Origin: JBKQVT01 sp052139835
GTDB taxonomy: Bacteria > Planctomycetota > Planctomycetia > Pirellulales > Thermoguttaceae
Direction: 5' to 3'
NCBI GenBank assembly: GCA_052139835.1
Contig: JBKQVT010000161.1
Span: forward strand, 1 to 54,357
Length of the DNA: 54,357 nucleotides
Of this stretch, positions 1 through 7,781 are shown piece by piece. The notes under the pieces were generated by a model. That model was given only the letters and a program-made list of their open reading frames with translations. It did not search any database and was not told the origin of the DNA. The first letter of the stretch is position 1. The number at the start of each line of letters is the position of its first letter. Position numbers and translations under genes: made by a program.

Positions 1-19
1 CCGGACGCTTCGCGTCCGG
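1..19. repeat. Short palindrome at window edge
   Basis: Perfect 8-bp stem (CCGGACGC / GCGTCCGG) with a TTC loop. It could be a terminator for something left of the window or one of the dispersed palindromes common in this genome. No T-run follows on the plus strand. Confidence 0.5.
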
Positions 20-118
20 CAATACACGACAGGTGATAGGAAATTTGATTTTACCCACCAGCAGCGAGTATACCCAAAGAGGACTACTGAATCACGGGGG
101 GTGGGGGCAGCAAGTAGA

Positions 119-144
119 GTGAGACGAGCGAAGCGAGTCCCACC
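119..144. repeat. Family D palindrome (GAGCG-AAG-CGAGTC type)
   Basis: Imperfect inverted repeat reading GAGACGAGCG AAG CGAGTCCCAC. It is of the same design as the palindrome at 41838-41871 that lies at the cobD-cbiP junction. The rest of 1-384 holds no gene I can support: it contains this palindrome, the copy at 195-222 and AT-richer DNA downstream of the kinase gene that ends at 385. Confidence 0.5.
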
Positions 145-194
145 GGAAGTCGCTCGTAGGTCCACGCGCAGCCGAGTTTCACTTGCCTGTCGTA

Positions 195-222
195 CCAAAA
201 TCAGTGATGTCCCGTTTTCCGG
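195..222. repeat. Family F repeat, solo half
   Basis: Reads CCAAAATCAGTGATGTCCC followed by GTTTTCCGG. Its reverse complement closely matches 5892-5920, where it forms one arm of an inverted pair. Two matches of this length 5.7 kb apart suggest a dispersed element. Confidence 0.5.
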
Positions 223-384
223 TCCGGATTGTGCCCGGATTTTGATTTTTGTGTGAAACTCCGGGCCCTTGGCACGACGGCGGTTATGGGTGTCCCCTTT
301 TCATGCTCCCTTTCATTCTCGTGCTTCGATCCCGTTCGAGCGCGTCAGGGTCTCGTTCTGTGCTCGCGTACCGGCTTTGCGCGA

Positions 385-2565
385 TCATGCGTCTATTCCC
401 CGCGGAACTGCGCAGACGCGGAAGCCCAGGCTGTTGATGCGGATCGCTGGGTTAAAGTAGAAGCGAAACGCCGAACGGCAATAGGCGGCGGCGTAGGCCC
501 AGCCGCCGCCGCGGCATACGCGGTACGACCCCGTGGCAGGCCCCGCTGGGTCCTCATCCACGATCCGTCCCCTATTGTAACTCTTCCTATAGTACTGCGA
601 ATCGTACCAATCCTGGCACCATTCCCATACATTGCCGTGCATGTCGTAGAGGCCCCAGGCGTTGGGTTCCTTTTGACCCACCGGTCGCGTCTTGCTTCCC
701 AATTCACCGCCGTACCAGGCGTACTCGCCAAGTTGGCTCTCATCGTCCCCGAAACAATACCTTGTTGCACTCGTGGCCCGGCATGCATATTCCCATTGCG
801 CCTCCGTGGGCAACATAAATACCCCGCTGGCTCCCGCGGACTTCGATGTCAGCTTGTCGAGAAACTTCTGGCAATCGTCCCAACTCACCTTTTCGACGGG
901 ATTCTTGGGTCCATGGAAATGGCTCGGATTGCTGCCCATCACTGCCTGCCACTGTTCCTGAGTCACGGGACATTTTCCGAGGTGGAACGCCCTGGTGATC
1001 CCCACGCGATGTTGCGGCTTTTCGTCCTCGGCGGCATTGTCATCGGATTTGGGCGAGCCCATCATGAAGTCGCCGGCCGGGATCAGGACGAGCTCCAGAG
1101 CAACGCCGCCGCCCAGGTCAAGGACGATTGCTTGCTCCCTCTGCGCCGGCGGAGCGCGCCTCGTCATCGCGACCGGAACGATCGTCTGCGACGGCATCCC
1201 CTCCCTGATCTGCGGAGGCTTCTTCACGCCGAATCGCGATTCAGTCAACGATCGATGGGGCCTTACGAGCGGCGCTTGCCGGGGCATCACGGCGGCAGAC
1301 GGCGCAAGCCATTGCAACGCCATGTCGTCCAGAGATTGCACGCCGTCCATGGCAGCGTTGGGGACGGGCAGTTGATCCGGAGAAAGTGGCGGCGTCGGCG
1401 CAGTCCCGGTCGTCGAGGCAGGCTGCGTCCCTGGAATCGCGCCGATGCCGTGAGAAAAGGACTTGTCCGACAACTCTCCCGTCGACGTCCACCCCGCGCG
1501 AGTTGCAAGTGCTCCCTTTTTGCCCTCCGACAGGATCCCTTCCACCATGCTCTGTTCGGCGCGGGGCAACGGTTTCACGCGGCCATTGCTCACCAGCTCG
1601 TCTAGCAAAGGCACCTCGGCCAGCGGCCGATGGCAGGCCAGGATCAGCCGGCCGACCATCGCGCGGGCGTCATCGTCTCGATGCCGCCAGAGGGTATGAA
1701 AAACCTCGGACTCGGCCGGGCAGACAAAATCGGACTGGCAAAACAGCAGGTTGTCGCCGTTGTTGAACTGCTGCCAGAGTTTGCTCTGACGGCCGATCAA
1801 GCAGCGGATGCCGGTGTAGATGACCAAGTGAGAGAAGCGATCGACCTCCGGGCTGTAGATGCCCTCGCGGAGTCGCTGGGGGTGCTGGTAGGCGGCATGG
1901 CCGACCTCGTCCGACCCCATGCCGGCCAGTCCGGGCACGTACATGCCGTCGTAGTCGACCAGCCGCAGGCCCAGCGCGCCGCCACCCATGGGGACCAACA
2001 GTACGTTGCCGTGCTGCAAGTCGGCGTGGGCCATGCCCGTTTCCCGCAGCCGCCCGGCCAGCTTCACCCAAAGATCCAAGAGCATTTTCAGATTGCGCGG
2101 ACGTCGCAGATGCTCCTCGACGAATTGGTTGAGCCCCAGCCCTTCCACCCAGCGCATCTTCAAGATCGGGAACCAGTCGCCGCGCACGCGGACTCCCTGG
2201 TCCAGGTATTTGAAATCCACGGTGAAAGGAAGCCGGGCATGTTCCAGGTGCGCGGCGATTTGCCGGTAGCGGTCACGGAGGTCGTGGACCTGGCGAGTGA
2301 AACATTTCACCGCATAGGTATTTCCGGTCTGTGGACACGCGACCTGGTAAACGATGGCGAAATTGCCCACCCAGCGGACCGGCAGTCGCAGGCGGTCGCT
2401 GGTCAATTCGCCACCGCGCAACTCTTCGTCGCCCACCGCGGACCGGAGGCTCTGGATCGCCTCGTTGTAGTCGGTGGTCGTCGGCCAGAACGCCGACCGA
2501 CATGGGACGGTTGCCGCGGGGGTAGTCGCGTCTTGTCGGGGCGGCAGCGAGGAGGACGGCGACAT
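385..2565 (-). CDS. Protein kinase-like domain fused to formylglycine-enzyme-like domain
   Basis: 726 aa. Residues about 60-330 resemble a eukaryotic-type kinase fold: AVK at 85-87 (ATP lysine K87), HADLQHGN at 180-187 (catalytic D182, metal-binding N187) and DYDG at 204-207 in place of DFG. A Pro/Thr-rich linker (about 345-480) leads to an FGE-sulfatase/SUMF1-like domain at about 488-722 with LPTEAQWEYACRA at 585-597 and the GNVWEW motif at 644-649. FGE domains in such proteins are often non-catalytic adaptor folds (inference). It is the last gene of an operon with a VWA protein and a PP2C-like phosphatase, 12 nt after the phosphatase stop. The trio resembles the TerY-P type kinase/phosphatase/VWA modules. 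Substrates are unknown; likely cytosolic, as no signal or membrane segment is visible. Confidence 0.85.
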   Translation of the reverse strand: MSPSSSLPPRQDATTPAATVPCRSAFWPTTTDYNEAIQSLRSAVGDEELRGGELTSDRLRLPVRWVGNFAIVYQVACPQTGNTYAVKCFTRQVHDLRDRYRQIAAHLEHARLPFTVDFKYLDQGVRVRGDWFPILKMRWVEGLGLNQFVEEHLRRPRNLKMLLDLWVKLAGRLRETGMAHADLQHGNVLLVPMGGGALGLRLVDYDGMYVPGLAGMGSDEVGHAAYQHPQRLREGIYSPEVDRFSHLVIYTGIRCLIGRQSKLWQQFNNGDNLLFCQSDFVCPAESEVFHTLWRHRDDDARAMVGRLILACHRPLAEVPLLDELVSNGRVKPLPRAEQSMVEGILSEGKKGALATRAGWTSTGELSDKSFSHGIGAIPGTQPASTTGTAPTPPLSPDQLPVPNAAMDGVQSLDDMALQWLAPSAAVMPRQAPLVRPHRSLTESRFGVKKPPQIREGMPSQTIVPVAMTRRAPPAQREQAIVLDLGGGVALELVLIPAGDFMMGSPKSDDNAAEDEKPQHRVGITRAFHLGKCPVTQEQWQAVMGSNPSHFHGPKNPVEKVSWDDCQKFLDKLTSKSAGASGVFMLPTEAQWEYACRATSATRYCFGDDESQLGEYAWYGGELGSKTRPVGQKEPNAWGLYDMHGNVWEWCQDWYDSQYYRKSYNRGRIVDEDPAGPATGSYRVCRGGGWAYAAAYCRSAFRFYFNPAIRINSLGFRVCAVPRGIDA

Positions 2566-2577
2566 GATTTACCCCCC

Positions 2578-3312
2578 TTAAACGATGATTGCCAGCAGCG
2601 TGACGTCGTCATTGCGCAGGCTACCAGCGTCGCGCGTGGCCTCGATCCAACGCTCGAATTCGGCATCCCCTTCCGGCGAAAGCCGGAGCGATTCCATGGT
2701 TTCCCAGGGCGGGTTGCCGGTTTCGTGCTGGGCAAGGGACCACTGGGCTAAGGCGTCGGTCATCAGCCAAAAGCGGTCATCAGTCCAGGCATCGCCGCAG
2801 GCATGGACGCTGAGCTTGTCGCGAACGTAGTCCGCCGTCAGCCGCGAGCCGACGAGGTTCGGATAATTGTCGAATTGTTCCGACCGGCTCAGGGGAAATA
2901 CGTCGAGGAGTTGCCCAGCACGGGTATGCAGCATGCAGGCATCACCGACGGCCACCGCCCGCCAGCGGACGGTGCCCTCATCCGCCGCGGAGATCGTCAA
3001 TCCGAGGAAGGTCGCAAAGGCGCCGCGGAGGAACTTGTTTTGCACGTACCAAGGCAGCGGTCCCTGGCCCACGGCAACTTGCCACTTCGCTTGCAGCGCC
3101 GGCAGGCGGTCGGTCCAGGACTGCGGCTCCTTTTCGGGGTGCTGCACAAACTCCTCAACCAAGAGACGTGCCCATAGCTGCGCGAAGGCGCTTTCCGTGG
3201 CCCCGTCGGCAACCGCGAACCGCCCTGTTGCCGGGTCGGCGTCCGAGGCGTCCTCATATTCCTCGGGCCTGTTGCCCCGGCGCGGCAGCCAGAATGCGCG
3301 GTATGCGGCCAT
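2578..3312 (-). CDS. PP2C-like serine/threonine protein phosphatase
   Basis: 244 aa, the usual size of a bare PP2C catalytic domain. Visible PP2C motifs are the metal-binding DGATE at 36-40, AVGDACML at 121-128, the FWLMTDAL stretch at 181-188 and a C-terminal NDDVTLLAI (about 234-242). It should remove phosphate from Ser/Thr and probably opposes the kinase encoded 12 nt downstream, while the VWA protein ends 12 nt upstream. Start: ATG with an AGGCAGGA-like ribosome site. No membrane segment is seen, so it is probably cytosolic. Some PP2C acidic residues are replaced, so activity is likely but not certain. Confidence 0.8.
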   Translation of the reverse strand: MAAYRAFWLPRRGNRPEEYEDASDADPATGRFAVADGATESAFAQLWARLLVEEFVQHPEKEPQSWTDRLPALQAKWQVAVGQGPLPWYVQNKFLRGAFATFLGLTISAADEGTVRWRAVAVGDACMLHTRAGQLLDVFPLSRSEQFDNYPNLVGSRLTADYVRDKLSVHACGDAWTDDRFWLMTDALAQWSLAQHETGNPPWETMESLRLSPEGDAEFERWIEATRDAGSLRNDDVTLLAIIV

Positions 3313-3324
3313 GATCCTGCCTGT

Positions 3325-4170
3325 TCAGGCCCCAGCCGGGCGAACTTGCGTCCCAATGTTGATCAAGCGGATAAGCGAAACCACGTCGGCATTGAAGGCA
3401 AAACCCCGCGTGCCCTCGTAAACCACGATCTCCTCTACGCGGGCAGCATGGACCATTCTCGCCGGCAACAAGCTCGACATGCGGAAGAGGCGCCGGGCGT
3501 GGTCGTCGGGTAGACCACCCTCGTCATGGGGCAGGAAAATCGGGTTCGTGCAATGTTCGGAAATGTGGATGTTGAACAACAGCACGTTGCCATCGGCAGA
3601 GGCTACGTTCTGGAGCGCGGCGGCCCAACGCCCGGGATCGCCGTCGTTCGCAGCGCCGTCGGTGATGTTGAAGACCACCGGGGGGAAACACCGGGGGTGC
3701 TCGCGGACGAAATCCGCGACAACCTCGCTGGCCACCTCCATGGCCCGACACATGGGGGTCTGGCCGTTGGCGATGGGATCGAACCACACGGGGAATTCAA
3801 ATATCTCTTCCAGCAGGCCGCCCGCCCCGTCCGATGCCCTTCGCCTCCGCTGCTCGATACGGAGCGGATGTTGTGCGATCTGGCTCACCGGCTGCGCGAC
3901 AACCCCCGCCAAGCCCTCCACGGGGAATCCCAGTCCGACCTCCAATCCGTAGCCGATCACACCGATGGAGTAGTAGTCGAAAATAAGTTGCGGGCCCTTG
4001 CTGCAACGATCGACCAAGGCGTACAGCAGGCGATTAACCGCATCACTTACCCCCTGGGCCTTCATCACGTTCAGGTCGCTGCCCCACGGTTCCGCCATCG
4101 ATCCCGACTGATCGATGAGGAAGAGGATGCAGGTAGGATTCACTCTGCTGATTTCGGCGGTATAGGCCAT
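3325..4170 (-). CDS. VWA-domain protein, TerY-like
   Basis: 281 aa. A von Willebrand A domain begins almost at the N-terminus: FLIDQSGSM carries the MIDAS motif (D20, S22, S24), and a Thr/Asp pair typical of MIDAS occurs further on (FNITDGAAND). The start ATG follows an AAGGAG site. It is the first of three tightly spaced genes (VWA, PP2C, kinase-FGE), the layout of the TerY-P signalling modules described for bacteria. In those systems the VWA protein is thought to act as a metal-dependent assembly or sensing partner. No tellurium-resistance genes (TerB, TerD and so on) lie nearby, so the function remains open. Confidence 0.8.
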   Translation of the reverse strand: MAYTAEISRVNPTCILFLIDQSGSMAEPWGSDLNVMKAQGVSDAVNRLLYALVDRCSKGPQLIFDYYSIGVIGYGLEVGLGFPVEGLAGVVAQPVSQIAQHPLRIEQRRRRASDGAGGLLEEIFEFPVWFDPIANGQTPMCRAMEVASEVVADFVREHPRCFPPVVFNITDGAANDGDPGRWAAALQNVASADGNVLLFNIHISEHCTNPIFLPHDEGGLPDDHARRLFRMSSLLPARMVHAARVEEIVVYEGTRGFAFNADVVSLIRLINIGTQVRPAGA

Positions 4171-4222
4171 CGCGGCTCTCCTTGGTTTCCCGGCGGTTCA
4201 CTCTCATTCCGGTCGAGGGGCG

Positions 4223-4315
4223 TCAAGGGCACGGCCAAGGCACCGTCTTAGCGAAGGCCGCTTCCGTAACGTTCAACGTTCGCGCGCAGTGGGGACAATT
4301 GATCTTGAACGCCAT
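4223..4315 (-). CDS. Micro-ORF with MJ0042-like zinc-knuckle start
   Basis: 30 aa. It begins MAFKINCPHCARTLNV, the look of planctomycete MJ0042-type zinc-ribbon N-termini (CPHC at 7-10), then ends in VPWPCP where a second CxxC would be expected; only one further Cys (C29) is present. An AGGGAG ribosome site lies 7 nt before the ATG, and the gene sits 52 nt upstream of the VWA operon, in the same direction. It may be a real small protein, a leader peptide, or a zinc-ribbon gene cut by a frameshift. No continuation with more cysteines was found in the next frames. Confidence 0.45.
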   Translation of the reverse strand: MAFKINCPHCARTLNVTEAAFAKTVPWPCP

Positions 4316-4386
4316 GGGCTTACTCCCTAGTTGATTTCCCCGGCGCGGGGCACGCCTGGGGAACCGCGAACGATTCGGGGCCCGGC

Positions 4387-5373
4387 CTAGTTTATGTTTA
4401 CCGGCAGGTAATCATTCCACGGCGCCCACACAGAGGTCCGAGACGCCGGCGCGTCCCGAACCGCCTGCATCAGGGCCTTCATCGCACTTTCTCTTTCCAG
4501 TTCGTGCTGCTGGATATTCGCGCTAATTCTGGCTTCTGCCCTTAGTTTGGCTTTGGCCACGAAGGCTTTGTACAGTTTCACGTGGAGATCGCGAAATTCC
4601 TTGTCGCTGTCCTTGATCGCGGCCTCGATTTTCTCGAATTCGGCGACCACGCCCCCACCGGCGTCACTTTCTCGGGCCTGCTCGACGCTCTTGAACGTTT
4701 CTGTGATCTTCCACCCGGAAATCAAATGGACATTCCGGACCTTGTCTTTCTCGCACTCGAAGACTGCCTGCAACTGATCGTTGTCGAATAGGCAGCGGAG
4801 GCCGCGCTGGGGGCAGTCGCGAAAGTAACGTTTCGTGCCATCTTCGTTCCACGAAATCAGCGCGCTCCGGTTTCCGTGTTTGTCGTATTGCGAGCAACAG
4901 GAAACGGCGACGTCATCCCAGAATGAGCGGGAGTCGAAGTGATTTGCGTCCTGGTAACACGATATGGGGTCTTTGTCCGGCCAGAACGCCACGGCGTACC
5001 CGACCTGCTTGTCCCGATCGCACCCATAAACCACGAAGGAACCTCCGACGTTCAGACACGACGCCTTCAACGAGCGCGAAGCGATATCTCTTAGCAGGCT
5101 GCCCGCCGTTCCTTTGGCGCGCCTTACGCTCAGGGCATCGAAGTCGGCCGAGGCGAGCGATGTCCCGGAGGGAAGTCTGACGACGGCCGCCTTCGAAGCG
5201 GCCCGGTACGGAACCGGCGGGGGCGGTGGGGCGGCTTCCCGCTGATCGCCTGGAGCGGGCTCCGACGGCGGCTCCTGCGAATGGACCACCTGGGTCGCCA
5301 CAACGGTCATCAAACACAGCATGAGCAAGCCGATTCCAGCCGACGAAAGTCGCGGCAACTGTGCATTACGCAT
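4387..5373 (-). CDS. Secreted protein of unknown function
   Basis: 328 aa from the ATG at 5373, chosen because a GAGGAGGGGAG ribosome site precedes it and a signal peptide follows: basic MRNAQLPRL, a hydrophobic run AGIGLLMLCLMTVVA and a likely cleavage after VVHSQ. The open frame extends further upstream to 5634 but that part is basic and unlike protein. After a Pro-rich stretch the mature part contains several Cys (SCLNVGG, YGCD, SCYQ, SCCSQY) and ends in a charged alpha-helical region. It reads like an exported domain of the toxin-immunity-box or MORN type (GTKRYFRDC) but I cannot assign a family. It is upstream of the VWA operon with a 71-nt gap to the micro-ORF. Confidence 0.7.
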   Translation of the reverse strand: MRNAQLPRLSSAGIGLLMLCLMTVVATQVVHSQEPPSEPAPGDQREAAPPPPPVPYRAASKAAVVRLPSGTSLASADFDALSVRRAKGTAGSLLRDIASRSLKASCLNVGGSFVVYGCDRDKQVGYAVAFWPDKDPISCYQDANHFDSRSFWDDVAVSCCSQYDKHGNRSALISWNEDGTKRYFRDCPQRGLRCLFDNDQLQAVFECEKDKVRNVHLISGWKITETFKSVEQARESDAGGGVVAEFEKIEAAIKDSDKEFRDLHVKLYKAFVAKAKLRAEARISANIQQHELERESAMKALMQAVRDAPASRTSVWAPWNDYLPVNIN

Positions 5374-5630
5374 ACTCCCCTCCTCGCGTTTGCAATGACT
5401 GGTTTTTCGGTAATACCGGGTCTTCTGGTAATCGTCGCGGCAACCGCGTCGATCCACAACCGCAGAGATCCTACCCTTGTAATGTCTCCAGGAACCCCTC
5501 GCCGGCAGGTCATGACAGTCATTCTTATCGCGTGGATTTCGCTTGTCAAGTGCTTTACCCCCGAAAGAGACTCCCCGAGTTTCCTCTCTGCCGCTGTAGC
5601 ACGGCGGGCCGTTGGAACCCCGGCGGCCGC

Positions 5631-5950
5631 TCACGTCGCCGCCGCATGTTTTGCGCCGCCTGCCCCAGGCACAGGAATATTGTTCTGCTTGAGAAAGTCG
5701 CCCAGGTTCTTCTCACGGCGACAGACTTCCGCATCCCAGTGGCCCAGTTGGGCAACGATTTCCTTGTAACCAGGACTCGCTGAAGATAGATTGACCGTTG
5801 GCACCGGCAGGAACGGGTTGAGAATGGCGACCGGCTTTAGGCCCGGTTCTTTCAGGAGGGGGCGAAGATTTTCATACGGCCATGCCCCGGGCCGGAAAAG
5901 GGGGACATTACTGATATTGGCAAACTGGAGAGGTGAACCGAGTAATGATC
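5631..5950 (-). pseudogene. Remnant of a protein-coding gene (C-terminal part)
   Basis: On the minus strand an open, protein-like frame runs from about 5950 to a TGA at 5631-5633. It has phrases such as NVPLFRPGAWPYENLRPLL and LGHWDAEVCRREKNLGDF, with normal codon use and no start codon. Immediately upstream the frame meets a TAG and then a misplaced piece of thiE, so the 5' end has been lost. The upstream part lies inside an inverted repeat (5892-5960). The family is not recognised. The region 5374-5630 to its right holds nothing else I can support apart from the leader of the gene starting at 5373. Confidence 0.5.
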
Positions 5951-5960
5951 CCCTTTTCCG
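5892..5960. repeat. Family F inverted pair
   Basis: A 20-bp arm at 5893-5912 (CGGAAAAGGGGGACATTACT) is nearly the reverse complement of 5941-5960 (AGTAATGATCCCCTTTTCCG), one mismatch and one indel-like difference apart, with a 28-nt spacer. The left arm plus flank matches the solo copy at 195-222. It lies at the junction between the gene remnant and the thiE fragment and may mark the rearrangement site. Confidence 0.6.
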
Positions 5961-5965
5961 CTAGG

Positions 5966-6112
5966 TTGGAGCACGTCGGCGCCGGCCGCCACGAGCGATT
6001 GGGCCAGCCGCCGAAGAGCCGCCGTCCAGGAGCACATAGAGCCTGGCGTCGTCCAGCCGCGCCAGTCCTTCGCGGGTGAACTCGACCGCGCGCTGGAGCG
6101 TGTAGACGCGAT
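5966..6112 (-). pseudogene. Partial, diverged second copy of thiE
   Basis: About 147 nt are highly similar to 6838-6998 inside intact thiE (residues roughly 121-173, the end of the N-terminal helical domain and first strand/helix of the TIM barrel). Compared with the intact gene it lacks about 15 nt around the SSAEELRR codons and carries scattered substitutions, and both ends stop abruptly. It cannot encode a working enzyme. Bases 6113-6320 contain only a 12-nt direct repeat (TGGTCGGCTCCC twice near 6252-6277) and no gene I can support. Confidence 0.75.
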
Positions 6113-6320
6113 GGACGGCTGGGCTTTACCTCGCCCCTTATGTAGGATGTTGAGGGTAACCGTCACCACCCGATAGTGTAACCACGCCAAAAAAACTTTC
6201 AAGGCCCGCAATTCCCCCATATCCAAAGTAGTCGGCTACGCTCACCATGACGCCTGGTCGGCTCCCTGGTCGGCTCCCTCTTCTCTTCTTAATCCGAAAC
6301 GGTCGGCTTGGCGGCTGCGT

Positions 6321-7358
6321 TCACCTTTCCCCGCGTAACTTCGCCGCCATTTCTCGCACCACGGCGGCGGGATCGGCCGCCGTGGCAATCGCGCCGCCGA
6401 CGGCGACGCGGACGACGCCGGCGGAGAGGACCTCGGCCAGATTGCCCGGCTGGATGCCGCCGATGGCAAAGGCCGGCAGACGGATTTCGGCCGCCACCGC
6501 CCGCAAGAGGTCGAGGCCGGGAAACTCCTCGAACTGTTTCGTGCCCGAGGGAAACGTCGGCCCGACGCCGAGGTAGTTGGCCCCGTCGAGGACCGCCTGC
6601 CGGGCCTGCTGGATCGAATGCGTCGAGACGCCGATGAGGGCCTCGGGCCCGACGATCGCGCGGGCGTCCTTGACCGAGAGGTCCCCTTGGCCGAGGTGAA
6701 CACCGTCGGCCTGGGCCAAGCGGGCCACGTCGGGCCGATCGTTGATAATCAAGAGCTTCCCGGCGCCGGCGGTAGCCTCCCGCAGCAGCCGCGCCCGCTC
6801 CACGAGCCGCCGGTCATCCAGGTGCTTGTCGCGGAGCTGGAGCACGTCGGCGCCGGCCGCGACGAGCGATTGGGCCAGCCGACGCAGTTCCTCCGCCGAG
6901 GAGCCGCCGTCCAGAAGCACATAGAGTCTGGCGTCGGCCAGCCGCGCCAGTCCTTCGCGGGTGAGTTCCACCGCGCGCTGGAGCGTGTAGACGCGATAGC
7001 GGAGTTGCTCCAATTCCTGCGCCATCGCCGTATCCAGCAGCTTGCCGAATTCCTCCAGGGTGCGGAGCGATTCCTGCAGCCGCGCGAAGTTGGCTGCCAG
7101 GACGCCGCCGGCATCCGCGCGATGCTGCTCCGACGGCGTGGTCAGCGTCGTGCCCACGTCGGCCTGGGTATCGCGCGCGGCCAGGCAATGCCCCGGCGGC
7201 AACCGCCCCAGCGCGGCCGCCAAGTCGTGCCGCAGACGCTTGCACTGCTCGGTCAGATGGCGATCGTCCAGGGCGAAGCGGACATAATCCTCGACGACGC
7301 GGAGGCCCTCGCGGGCCCGGTTGCCCGCGGCGTCGATGATCCGCAGGACTTGGGTCAT
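6321..7358 (-). CDS. thiE: Thiamine-phosphate synthase with N-terminal helical domain
   Basis: 345 aa. The C-terminal half (about 143-342) is a ThiE TIM barrel: QLRDK 174-178, INDR 205-208, GVHLGQ 219-224, GVSTH 243-247 and GPTFPSGTK 266-274, the phosphate and pyrimidine sites. It joins the HMP pyrophosphate and thiazole phosphate units to give thiamine phosphate, in the cytosol. Residues 1-140 (LRIIDAAGNRAREGLRVVEDY and on) are an extra alpha-helical domain of the ThiD2-like kind seen fused to ThiE in planctomycetes. Start at 7358: the conserved sequence begins here, and the upstream gene stop overlaps it by 4 nt (ATGA). No TPP riboswitch was noticed. Confidence 0.92.
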   Translation of the reverse strand: MTQVLRIIDAAGNRAREGLRVVEDYVRFALDDRHLTEQCKRLRHDLAAALGRLPPGHCLAARDTQADVGTTLTTPSEQHRADAGGVLAANFARLQESLRTLEEFGKLLDTAMAQELEQLRYRVYTLQRAVELTREGLARLADARLYVLLDGGSSAEELRRLAQSLVAAGADVLQLRDKHLDDRRLVERARLLREATAGAGKLLIINDRPDVARLAQADGVHLGQGDLSVKDARAIVGPEALIGVSTHSIQQARQAVLDGANYLGVGPTFPSGTKQFEEFPGLDLLRAVAAEIRLPAFAIGGIQPGNLAEVLSAGVVRVAVGGAIATAADPAAVVREMAAKLRGER

Positions 7359-7612
7359 CGCATCAGTCCTTCCGCTGGATTTGGGGAACTTTTTAATATC
7401 CCCTCGGACGGGGACAGACCTGGCCAGCGGGCCGCAACGGCCGCCGCGTCGATGCCGCCACGTGCTAGCATCATCGCCGCGCGGCACTCCGGCTGGGCCA
7501 ATAAACCCGACAACAGGGCCGGCCCCTGAGATCCGCTGCAATCGTCACGACCGAGCCAAGCGGCCGCACGGCCCACCGCGCGCTCGGCGGCCGGGGAAAG
7601 CTCGTATTTCAT
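7355..7612 (-). CDS. Small Clp N-domain-like protein
   Basis: 85 aa. KYELSPAAERAVGRAAAW followed by GPALLSGLLAQPECRAA resembles one Clp_N repeat (the adaptor-binding N-domain of ClpA/ClpC), with no ATPase part. The last codons overlap thiE by 4 nt, so the two are probably translated together. The tail after LSPSEG looks unlike a Clp repeat, so the gene may be truncated where thiE was joined. A role in adaptor or substrate handling for ClpC, encoded 0.8 kb away in the opposite direction, is only a suggestion. Start ATG at 7612; the frame continues upstream but without coding character. Confidence 0.65.
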   Translation of the reverse strand: MKYELSPAAERAVGRAAAWLGRDDCSGSQGPALLSGLLAQPECRAAMMLARGGIDAAAVAARWPGLSPSEGILKSSPNPAEGLMR

Positions 7613-7697
7613 GCCTCCAGTGTCCCATATCACCGCGGGACTGGCAATTGTTCGGCTCTCCGCCCGCCGGCAAGCCCGCGCCGGGCGCCGAGTTGCC

Positions 7698-7726
7698 TTG
7701 ATTCGCCTTGTTTTGAAAGTTACAAT
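7698..7726 (+). promoter_or_regulatory. Putative sigma-70-type promoter for the TPR-clpC unit
   Basis: TTGATT (7698-7703), 17-nt spacer, TACAAT (7721-7726). The expected transcript start near 7733 leaves about 50 nt before the AGGAAGGAG ribosome site of the next gene. Confidence 0.55.
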
Positions 7727-7781
7727 TCTCTGGCTGGAAGGAGGAGAGCCGCCCAAGGTTGGGCAGGAAGGAGCCGGTGCG

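Noticed and set aside
5852..6226. Minus-strand 124-codon frame over the thiE fragment
   Set aside because: It mixes the frames of the broken thiE copy and unrelated DNA, so it is not a gene.
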